Positions 17,027 through 24,580 of a DNA stretch of 64,000 nt are shown here, piece by piece (position 1 is the stretch's first letter; each line of letters starts with the position of its first letter). This DNA is from JBQTII01 sp052387905 (GTDB taxonomy: Bacteria; Actinomycetota; Actinomycetes; Sporichthyales; Sporichthyaceae), in assembly GCA_052387905.1 (NCBI GenBank), contig JBQTIR010000020.1, positions 1 through 64,000 of the forward strand. The letters are read 5' to 3'. The notes beneath the pieces were generated by a model, which saw nothing but the letters and a program-made list of their open reading frames with translations, was not told where the DNA came from and ran no database searches. The translations under genes were made by a program, and so were the position numbers.

Positions 17027-17965
17027 GTGAGCCAGAGCCATGCGCACGGGCACGGGCACGGGCACGGGCACGGGCACGGAATGGCCCGGGCGGGTGAGCG
17101 GCACCGCGGGCGCCTGGCGCTCGCCTTCGCCCTGACGGCGGCGTTCCTGGTCGTCGAGGTCGTGGTCGCGCTGGCCACCGACTCCCTCGCACTGCTCTCT
17201 GACGCCGGGCACATGCTGACCGACACCGCGGGCCTCGGCCTGGCGCTGGCCGCGATCACCGCCGCGAGCCGGGCAAGTCACGGGACCGGCGGGCGGACGT
17301 TCGGGCTCTACCGCCTCGAGGTACTGGCCGCGCTCGCCAACGCGGTGCTGCTCTTCGGCGTCGCCGCCTACGTGCTCTGGGCGAGCATCGAGCGCTTCCA
17401 GGACCCGGTGGACATTCCTGCCGGGGCCATCTTCGCCGTCGGCTCGCTCGGCCTCGCGGTGAACCTCGTCGCGTTCCTGCTGCTGCGTGAAGGGGCGAAG
17501 GAGAGCCTGAACCTGCGCGGCGCCTACCTGGAGGTGCTCGCCGACGCGCTCGGGTCCGCGGCCGTGATCGTCGCCGCCATCGCCATCAAGGTGACCGGCG
17601 AGGATTGGATCGACCCCGCGCTCGCCGTCGCGCTGGGCCTGTGGATTCTGCCCCGCACCTACCGCCTCGGCGCCCATGCGCTGCGGGTCCTGCTGGAGGC
17701 CGCGCCGGCCCACATCGACCTGGCGGTCCTGCACGCGGACCTGGCCGCGCTGGCGGGCGTCGTCGATGTCCACGACCTGCATGTGTGGACGCTGACCTCG
17801 GAGATGGAGGTCGCGACCGCGCACCTGATGGTCGCCCCGGGCACCGACACCCACGCCGTCCTGGACCAGGCCCGCGCCCTGCTCTCCGCCACCCACGGCC
17901 TGGAGCACGCCACCTTGCAGATTGAGCCGGCGGATCACACCGGCTGCGAAGAAGTCGGCTGGTAA
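17027..17965 (+). CDS. Cation diffusion facilitator (zinc/cobalt exporter, CzcD/ZitB-like)
   Basis: This 312-residue proton-coupled metal exporter has six transmembrane helices and a cytoplasmic C-terminal metallochaperone-like domain (VVDVHDLHVWTLTSE). The N-terminus is a histidine-rich tail made of HG repeated six times. The TM2 metal site SDAGHMLTD is canonical HxxxD. In TM5 the usual His of HxxxD is Glu (EVLAD), which may reflect clade-specific or altered selectivity. Zn, Co or Cd export is the family expectation. The GTG start at 17027 follows TACCCT by 6 nt. Confidence 0.92.
   Translation: MSQSHAHGHGHGHGHGHGMARAGERHRGRLALAFALTAAFLVVEVVVALATDSLALLSDAGHMLTDTAGLGLALAAITAASRASHGTGGRTFGLYRLEVLAALANAVLLFGVAAYVLWASIERFQDPVDIPAGAIFAVGSLGLAVNLVAFLLLREGAKESLNLRGAYLEVLADALGSAAVIVAAIAIKVTGEDWIDPALAVALGLWILPRTYRLGAHALRVLLEAAPAHIDLAVLHADLAALAGVVDVHDLHVWTLTSEMEVATAHLMVAPGTDTHAVLDQARALLSATHGLEHATLQIEPADHTGCEEVGW
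17045..17074 (+). repeat. In-frame hexanucleotide repeat (CACGGG)5
   Basis: Five perfect CACGGG units, followed by one CACGGA, encode the His-Gly tail of the CDF exporter. Gain or loss of a unit keeps frame and changes the number of histidines. Confidence 0.95.
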
Positions 17966-17970
17966 TCCCG

Positions 17971-18034
17971 CATCTTCGGGTGCGCGTCCGACCTATCGGA
18001 GGCCTGGAATAGGTCCACCCGCCGCCCGAAGATG
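17971..18034. repeat. Intergenic palindrome, family C copy 2
   Basis: Outer arms CATCTTCGGG (17971-17980) and CCCGAAGATG (18025-18034) are perfect. The inner arms GACCTAT and ATAGGTC are also perfect. It fills the 83 bp between two convergent genes and fits a bidirectional terminator. Confidence 0.75.
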
Positions 18035-18048
18035 GCAGCCTGGGACGC

Positions 18049-19185
18049 TCAGTTGCGGCGGGCGGCCAGCACGACGACCAGGGCCCCGAGGGCGATGACG
18101 CTGACCAGGGCCACCAACTGCCCGTCGATGCCGGGGATTCCCTCGTTGGAGACCCGCTGCGCGGCGTCGCGGCCGTCGCCGACCGAGCCCTTGGCCTTGG
18201 CCTTCGCCTTGGCGGCGACCTCCTTGGCCTTCTCCGCGGCCACCGCCCCCTTGCCGGCGACCGCGGCGCCCGGGTCCGCGCCGACGCCGTCGATCGTCGG
18301 CAGGCTGGTGACGTCCTTGGGCAGCGGGACGCGCCAGACCGAGGAGCCCACCCCCTCGCTGCCGAACAGCAGCGCGGTGCCGTCCGGGACCGCGGCGGCG
18401 GACTCGCCCTGGATCTGGATCGGCGGGGTGAAGCTGACGATCTTGCGCCAGGACGAGGTGACCAGGCGGGCGTCGTAGTAACCACGCAGTACCGCGGTGT
18501 TCCCGTCGGGCAGGAACGCGCCGTCGGTGACTCCGGCGGGGGCGTCGGCGATGCGCCGGAAGATGTTCACCGCGTCCGCGGACATCCGCTCCGGACCCTC
18601 GTAGACCGCGGCAGCCTCGGCAGACTCCTTGGTCACCACGTAGAGGCGCCCGGTCTTCGGGTGGCACATCAACGCCTCGGCGTCGCGGGCCTTGCCGTCG
18701 GCGTAACGCATCTCGTGCAACGTGTAGTCGATCTTGCCGGTGCGTAACCGCTCGGGCTCGACGACCCGCAGCAGGCGGTAGGTCTTCCAGGCGTCGATGT
18801 TGTCGCCGATGTCGCCGACCCAGAGCACGGGCTCACCGTCGTCGGTGCACGGGGCAAGCGCCTCCCAGTCCCGGGCGGGCGCGCCGGCGAGGGTCAGCGT
18901 CGCGGCGGTCTCGCCGTCGGAGTCGTCGACGGCGTAAAGGATCGGGCCGTCGTCGGAGTCGTTGTGGGTGTAGACGGTGCCGGAGTGCCGGGTAGAGACC
19001 GCCAGCCCGCTGGACTCGGTGATCCGATCGTCCTGGAACTGGAACATGACCTCGTTGTCCGCAGCGCCGGCGACGCCGTCGGTCAGCGCGGAAAATCCGC
19101 CGAGGCCGACGACCGCCAGCACGGCGCTGATCACCAAGAAACGTTTGGGGGAGGCGAGGGGAACCAGCGCGAGTTTCGAGATCAC
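18049..19185 (-). CDS. Membrane-anchored extracytoplasmic beta-propeller protein
   Basis: This 378-residue protein has an N-terminal membrane/signal segment (FLVISAVLAVVGLGGF), a beta-propeller-like domain, a Lys/Ala-rich linker (about residues 315-340) and a C-terminal transmembrane helix ending in AARRN. The motif ITESSGLAVS...THNDSDDGPILYAVD...ARDWEALAPC is typical of actinobacterial propellers related to esterase-like phytase/SdiA-regulated folds. No enzymatic activity can be assigned. GTG 19185 overlaps the TGA of the methyltransferase gene as GTGA; a GTG one codon upstream is equally possible. A longer open frame upstream lies inside the methyltransferase. Confidence 0.72.
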   Translation of the reverse strand: MISKLALVPLASPKRFLVISAVLAVVGLGGFSALTDGVAGAADNEVMFQFQDDRITESSGLAVSTRHSGTVYTHNDSDDGPILYAVDDSDGETAATLTLAGAPARDWEALAPCTDDGEPVLWVGDIGDNIDAWKTYRLLRVVEPERLRTGKIDYTLHEMRYADGKARDAEALMCHPKTGRLYVVTKESAEAAAVYEGPERMSADAVNIFRRIADAPAGVTDGAFLPDGNTAVLRGYYDARLVTSSWRKIVSFTPPIQIQGESAAAVPDGTALLFGSEGVGSSVWRVPLPKDVTSLPTIDGVGADPGAAVAGKGAVAAEKAKEVAAKAKAKAKGSVGDGRDAAQRVSNEGIPGIDGQLVALVSVIALGALVVVLAARRN

Positions 19186-20444
19186 CACTGCCCACCATGA
19201 CGTTTCGTCAGTTCCTCGTGGAGCAGGCCAACGAGGTGCGGGCGCAAACTCCAGGCCGCGACCAGGTCGTGATACTCCGTCAGCTGTACAGGATCGGCCG
19301 GAGCATCGGTGAACACCGCCCGGATCGCGATGTTGCGGGCGGTGTGCTCGCCGCCGATGAACTCCACGACGTCGACGCGGTAGCCGAGCAGGCGCAGCAC
19401 GAGCGCGCGCAGTCCGTCGGTGAGCACGTCGGCCAGGCGCTCGCGCAGAATGCCGTGCCGGGTCAGCGCGGCGTAGGGCGCGGGCACCTGCGCGGTGCGG
19501 ATGGCGGCGGCGGTCTCGTGGTGACAACAGGGCGCGGCGAGGATCACCGGCGTGTGCCAGTGCACCGCCCGGGCCAGGGCTTCGTCGGTCGCGGTGTCAC
19601 ACGCGTGCAGGGCGAGCGCGATGTCGGCGACCGGGAGATCCGCGGCCGCGATGGTGCCCTCGACGAAGCGGACCTGCTCGCCCGCGCCGAGGCGGGCGGC
19701 GATGACGGTGTTGCGGTCCCGGGCCGCGGCCTTGATGTCGACGCCGGTCAGGAGCGCTCCGCCGCGGTCGGCACGCAGCCCGGCGAGATAGCGGTGGGCG
19801 GCGAAGGAGAGATAGGCGTGTCCGCACCCGAGGTCGACGATCTGCAGCGGGTCGCGGTCGGTGACGAAGGTCAACGTCGGCGCGAGCAACCGCAGGAAGG
19901 CATCGACCTGGCGGCGCTTGGCGGCCGTCGCGCCGAGGACGTCGAACAGCGGATCCGCCGGGTCGATCAGCCGCGGCTTGACCCGGTCGTGCGGGCCCGC
20001 CGCGGCCGGCGGTGACTCGTCGGCGGCACTCGCCGGCGGCCGTGGGCGGGGTCCCGGGGTCGGGACCGCGGTAAGCGCGACCTCGGGGACCGCCGCCGGT
20101 GCGGCGCGGTGGACCTGGGCGTAGCCCTTCTTGGTGACCCGCACCTGGACGGTGCCGGCAGCGGTGGCGACGTGCCAGCTGCCGAACCCCGCCGCGAGCA
20201 ACTCATCGAGCGCCGCGGCGGCCGGCTCCGGGTAGTCGAGGTTGCGGGTGTGGGCGGCCTCGGAGTCGTAACGGACTTCCTGCAGAACGGGCCCGGCCTT
20301 GCCTTGGACGGGGCGCAACTCCACGCGGCGCCAGGGCGGCGGCTCGGCGCCATGCCGACGTCCCGCCGCCACCGCACGCTCCAGGCCAGGGCCCAACATC
20401 AGCTGCCGAAGCTCGGCGAGCGCAGCGGACAACGATTCGGGCAC
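19182..20444 (-). CDS. SAM-dependent methyltransferase (Methyltransf_32-like)
   Basis: This 420-residue protein has a variable N-terminal half with a Pro/Ala-rich linker and a C-terminal class I methyltransferase domain. Motif I is IVDLGCGHAYLSFAAHRYL near residue 205, followed by GVDIKAAARDRN (acidic ribose contact) and an APCCHHE motif characteristic of this family. The family is related to predicted RNA or protein methyltransferases, and the substrate is not known. The start is GTG 20444. It is translationally coupled to the downstream propeller gene, although a functional link is not obvious. Confidence 0.8.
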   Translation of the reverse strand: MPESLSAALAELRQLMLGPGLERAVAAGRRHGAEPPPWRRVELRPVQGKAGPVLQEVRYDSEAAHTRNLDYPEPAAAALDELLAAGFGSWHVATAAGTVQVRVTKKGYAQVHRAAPAAVPEVALTAVPTPGPRPRPPASAADESPPAAAGPHDRVKPRLIDPADPLFDVLGATAAKRRQVDAFLRLLAPTLTFVTDRDPLQIVDLGCGHAYLSFAAHRYLAGLRADRGGALLTGVDIKAAARDRNTVIAARLGAGEQVRFVEGTIAAADLPVADIALALHACDTATDEALARAVHWHTPVILAAPCCHHETAAAIRTAQVPAPYAALTRHGILRERLADVLTDGLRALVLRLLGYRVDVVEFIGGEHTARNIAIRAVFTDAPADPVQLTEYHDLVAAWSLRPHLVGLLHEELTKRHGGQW

Positions 20445-20512
20445 CGGCCCAGCTTCGCATCCCGACCCCGTCGATGCGGTGACCTGGATGCGTCGGCGGT
20501 CAACCCGGGACG

Positions 20513-20593
20513 TCAGACGAGCTTGGCGATCAGCACGACCAACACCAGGACAACCAGGACAGCCGTGATCAACCCGCGGTTGCGCTCACCCAT
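20513..20593 (-). CDS. Small 26-residue single-pass membrane peptide (candidate)
   Basis: An ATG at 20593 opens a 26-codon frame: a charged start MGERNRG, then an uninterrupted hydrophobic stretch ending IAKLV and TGA. The topology (basic N-terminus, about 17 hydrophobic residues) is that of a genuine tiny transmembrane protein. No clear Shine-Dalgarno sequence is visible. It lies between the methyltransferase gene and the structured element at 20607. Function is unknown. Confidence 0.4.
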   Translation of the reverse strand: MGERNRGLITAVLVVLVLVVLIAKLV

Positions 20594-20606
20594 GGCGAGC
20601 AGGTTA

Positions 20607-20767
20607 GGGCGTGTCTCTCAATCCCAGCCGGATGCGGACGGTGATCCGAGCAATCCCTGGCAAGGCTGAGGAGGAGCCCGATGCGGAGCATCGGGCGACG
20701 ACGAGAACGCCGCCAGGGCAGCTCGGGCGCCGTTCCGCGCCGGCTATCGGGGTTGGGAGACATGCCC
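20607..20767 (+). ncRNA. Nested-stem structured element, copy E1
   Basis: This is a 161-nt element made of nested stems. P1 pairs 20607-20625 with 20749-20767 over 19 bp, including G-U wobbles that only pair if the plus strand is the RNA. P2 is AGCCGG/CCGGCT. P3 is CCCTGGC, an AA bulge, then GGC, paired with GCC and GCCAGGG. P4 is CCCGATGC/GCATCGGG. Between P3 and P4 are the internal-loop strands TGAGGAGGAG and CGACGACGAGAAC, shared with copy E2. It lies between minus-strand genes, near the 3' end of the M23-like gene. Confidence 0.7.
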
Positions 20768-20786
20768 TAGGCCCCAGCGCCCGCGG

Positions 20787-21830
20787 CTACTTCGCCCTGG
20801 CCCGGACGTAGCCGCTCGGCAGGCTCCAGCCCACGCCGGCAGTGTGGAAGTGCACCCGGACGCGGTACTTGCTGCCCGAGACCAGGCCCTTGAACGTCCC
20901 CGAGGTGGCGCTGCCGGCGACGTCCTTCCACTTGCCCTTGTGTCGGTCCTCGTAGGTGCCGGTACCCGGCCGGAAGCGGGCCAGTTCCAGGCGCACCTTG
21001 TCCACCGTGCCGCCGGCCGAGGTCCAGGACACCTTCAGGCGCCCCGTCCCGGGCGACGACATCCCGACACCGGTCGGCCGCCCCGTCGTCGCGGGCGTGG
21101 CCGTGGGGATGCAGTCATCGGAGTTGGCAGGCATGATCAGGCCCTGCGTCGTGGTGTTCCAGCTCGTGGTGCCGTGCACCGCCGTCGGCCAGGTCTGCCT
21201 GGTCGATCCCTGGCAGGCCTGCAGCGTCGGGAACTCGAAATCGTCCCCGCGCACGCCGTGCCTCTTGAGCTGAAAGTCCAGGTAGGCACGGAAGCAACTG
21301 TCGCTGCTTCGCTTGCCTGTGGTGCCGACAATGCCCACCGGCTCCCCCGGCGAGACGAGCTGGCCTTCGCTGATCAGGATCTGACTCAGGTGTCCGTAGC
21401 GAGAGATCACGCCGCCGCCGTGATCGACCCAAACCCAGGTCCCGAAGGAGGCATCCCCCGAACCGCACCCGGGGCCGTTCGCCTCGCCGATGTGCGCGAT
21501 CCCGTGACCCATCGAGGTGATCCGCCCCTGCGAGGTACCTCCAGACTTCTGCCCGGTCGGGGTCAGGATCTGGGTCCAGAAGTCGTGCGGTTTGTCGCAC
21601 CCCGGGTTGCTGTGTCCGCAGCCCACCTGGGCCTCGACGCGCAGCGGATACCAGATCGGGTCCGAGAACGGATTGGCGGCGCTGGTGGCCGCCGCGGCGG
21701 TGGACACCGCCTCGGATCCGGTGGCCGCGGGGGCCCCGGTGTCCGTGGTGACGGACCCCGCGGTTTGCGCGGTGGTCAGAATCAGGGCGGCTGCGGCTGC
21801 AAAGGCGAGAGAACGCATGGGCGACATCAT
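20787..21830 (-). CDS. Secreted degenerate M23-type protein with fibronectin III-like domain
   Basis: This 347-residue exported protein has a signal peptide and a LytM/M23 fold region (about 85-235), with GTWVWVDHGGGVISRYGHLSQI and GEPVGIVGTTG recognisable. A C-terminal FN3-like domain (GVGMSSPGTGRLKVSWTSAGG) follows. The zinc ligands are largely lost: the HxxxD site reads GIAHIGE and the HxH site reads YLDF. It is therefore probably a non-catalytic peptidoglycan-binding or activator protein, as known for EnvC-like LytM proteins. Two adjacent ATGs (21830, 21827) and a third at 21818 compete as start; none has a good SD. Confidence 0.78.
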   Translation of the reverse strand: MMSPMRSLAFAAAAALILTTAQTAGSVTTDTGAPAATGSEAVSTAAAATSAANPFSDPIWYPLRVEAQVGCGHSNPGCDKPHDFWTQILTPTGQKSGGTSQGRITSMGHGIAHIGEANGPGCGSGDASFGTWVWVDHGGGVISRYGHLSQILISEGQLVSPGEPVGIVGTTGKRSSDSCFRAYLDFQLKRHGVRGDDFEFPTLQACQGSTRQTWPTAVHGTTSWNTTTQGLIMPANSDDCIPTATPATTGRPTGVGMSSPGTGRLKVSWTSAGGTVDKVRLELARFRPGTGTYEDRHKGKWKDVAGSATSGTFKGLVSGSKYRVRVHFHTAGVGWSLPSGYVRARAK

Positions 21831-21846
21831 GCACACCGAAGGAGGG

Positions 21847-23133
21847 TCACCTAGGGATATCGGCGCCGCCAGTGGCGATCTCAAGTCTTGGCCTCGGGAA
21901 CATTCGCGGACGAACGCTGACATTCGTCCGCCGGGCGAGCACCAGGGCGGCGATCGTCGCGGCCAGTGCGGTGACCGCGCCGCCGATGATGACGGACCAC
22001 CTCGGACCGTAGGCCTCGGCGATCAGGCCGATCGCCGGAGCGCCGAAAGGGGTCCCCCCGAACAGGACGACGATGTACAGCGCCATCACCCGACCACGCA
22101 TCTCCGGTGCGACGGTGGCTTGCACGGTCGCATTGGCCGCCGTGAGCACCGTCAACGCCGCGACCCCGGTGGGCACCAACATCAACGCGTACCAGCCGAA
22201 GCCCGGCATCAGGCCCAGGACCACCTCGAGCAGGCCGAACACGATGGCGGCCCCGACGACGAGCCGCACGCGCACGGCCGGTCGACGTGCGGCCAGCAGC
22301 GCACCGGCCAGGGACCCCACCGCAAACACCGTGCCGAGCAACCCGAATTCCCGGGCGCCGAGCCCGAACTCCTTGGTCGCCATCAGCGCATTGGTGATCT
22401 GGAAGTTCAGGCCGAAGGTTCCGGCGAAGAAGACGATGGCGAGCACCGCGAGCAGATCCGGCCGCGAGCGCACGTACTGCACGCCCTCGCGCAGTTGCCC
22501 GCGGGCCCGGGGCGTGCGCGCGGGGGTCTGTAGCGCGCCGAGGTCCATCCGGCTCAGCGCGAGGATCGGCGCGGCGTAGGTGAGGGCGTTGAGGATGAAG
22601 ACCCACCCGGTGCCATCGAACGCTTCGATCAGCAGGCCGGCGGTGGCCGGCCCGACGATGCGGGCGGCGTTGAACGAGGCCGAGTTCAGCCCGACCGCGT
22701 TGGAGACCTCGGCCGGGCCGACCATCTCCACGACGAAGGACTGCCGGGCCGGGGTGTCCATCGCGCCGCCCACCCCGAGGGCGAAGGCAAGCGCGTAGAC
22801 GTGCCACACCTGGGCGCTTCCGGTCAGGGCGAGCAGCCCGAGGAGCAACGCCGTGAGCCCCATGGCGGCGTTGGTGATGAGCAGGATGTGGCGCTTGGAG
22901 TACCGGTCGGCGAGCAGTCCGCCGACCATCCCGAACAGCGCGAGCGGGGCGAACTGCAGTGCCGTAGTGACGCCGAGGGCGAGCGCGCTACCGCCGGAGA
23001 GCTCGAGCACCAGCCAGTCCTGGGCCACGCGTTGCATCCAGGTGCCGGTGTTGGACACGGCCATCCCAACGGCATAGCGCCGGTAGTTCGGGATCTTCAG
23101 GGAGCGGAACGTGGGGCTCACTGCACTCCCCAC
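21847..23133 (-). CDS. MFS exporter (DHA3/EntS-like)
   Basis: This 428-residue 12-TM transporter begins SPTFRSLKIPNYRRYAVG and has the family motifs NTGTWMQRVAQDWLVLELSG, GGLLADRYSKRHIL and ALGVGGAMDTPARQSFVVE. These place it in the DHA3 group with EntS siderophore exporters and macrolide efflux proteins. The substrate is unknown. Its stop is 17 bp upstream of the M23-like gene start, so the two may form an operon. It is divergent from padR, and the shared 100-bp region holds the PadR-type palindrome, so co-regulation is possible. Confidence 0.86.
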   Translation of the reverse strand: MGSAVSPTFRSLKIPNYRRYAVGMAVSNTGTWMQRVAQDWLVLELSGGSALALGVTTALQFAPLALFGMVGGLLADRYSKRHILLITNAAMGLTALLLGLLALTGSAQVWHVYALAFALGVGGAMDTPARQSFVVEMVGPAEVSNAVGLNSASFNAARIVGPATAGLLIEAFDGTGWVFILNALTYAAPILALSRMDLGALQTPARTPRARGQLREGVQYVRSRPDLLAVLAIVFFAGTFGLNFQITNALMATKEFGLGAREFGLLGTVFAVGSLAGALLAARRPAVRVRLVVGAAIVFGLLEVVLGLMPGFGWYALMLVPTGVAALTVLTAANATVQATVAPEMRGRVMALYIVVLFGGTPFGAPAIGLIAEAYGPRWSVIIGGAVTALAATIAALVLARRTNVSVRPRMFPRPRLEIATGGADIPR

Positions 23134-23204
23134 CGCCCCTGCGCTCGACCTGTCCCTAGCTTAAACCCGCAGGTCAACGCAATATTCCCGATCTTGCTGG
23201 ACGG

Positions 23205-23234
23205 ATAGATACTGCGTATGCATACTCAGTATCT

Positions 23235-23236
<2 letters not shown>
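23205..23236. promoter_or_regulatory. PadR-type operator overlapping the padR start codon
   Basis: A 32-bp palindrome has perfect 10-bp arms ATAGATACTG and CAGTATCTAT around a 12-bp centre containing TATGCATA. It is AT-rich in a GC-rich genome. The right arm includes the first bases of the padR ATG at 23235, so a bound repressor would cover the core promoter and the start. Autoregulation is inferred. Confidence 0.75.
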
Positions 23237-23827
<591 letters not shown>

Positions 23828-23831
<4 letters not shown>

Positions 23832-24580
23832 CCGCAGTTTTGAGCATGACCGGCGTGAGCCGGGTGCACGGCACCGGGCAGACCACGGTGCACGCGCTGC
23901 GCGGGGTCGACCTCACCGTCGCCGCCGGTGAACTCGTCGCGGTCATGGGCCCGTCCGGGTCCGGCAAGTCGACGCTGCTCAACGTCGCCGGCGGGCTGGA
24001 CGCCGCGACCGCCGGGGAGATCCACATCGAGGGCACCTCGCTGCGCGAGCTGGGCTCAGCCGGGCTCGCGGCTCTGCGCCGGCGCAGCGTCGGCTACGTC
24101 TTTCAGGACCTCAACCTGATTCCGGCACTGACGGCTGCGGAGAACGTCGCGCTCCCCCGCGAGCTCGACGGCGTCCGTACCAAGGCGGCCCGCGCCGAGG
24201 CCCTCGCCGCCCTTGCCGAGGTGGACCTCACCGGCCAGGCCGACGTGTTTCCTGACCAGCTCTCCGGTGGTCAGCGCCAGCGCGTCGCGATCGCCCGCGC
24301 CCTGATCGGCCCGCGCCGCCTGGTACTCGCCGATGAACCGACCGGCGCGCTCGACTCCGTCAGCGGCGACGCGATCCTCAAGCTGCTGCGCGCCCGCTGC
24401 GACGGCGGCGCCGCCGCCGTGATCGTCACCCACGACACGCGGCTGGCCGGGTGGGCCGACCGGATCGTGACCCTGCGCGACGGCGCCCTGATTTCTGACG
24501 GTACGTCGGTTTCCCGCCCGGCCTCGGCCTTCACCGAGTCCCGCACGAGCGCCGCGACCTATATCGGTGGTGGCGAATGA
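23828..24580 (+). CDS. ABC transporter ATP-binding protein (LolD/MacB type)
   Basis: This 250-residue ATPase is of the lipoprotein/antimicrobial-peptide exporter branch. Motifs are MGPSGSGKSTLLN (Walker A), YVFQDLNLIPALTAAENV (Q-loop), LSGGQRQRVAIARAL (signature) and LVLADEPTGALDSVSG (Walker B and D-loop). It pairs with the FtsX-type permease encoded next, with which it overlaps by ATGA. A PadR-ABC-FtsX arrangement is common for cell-envelope stress or peptide-resistance exporters. Confidence 0.93.
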
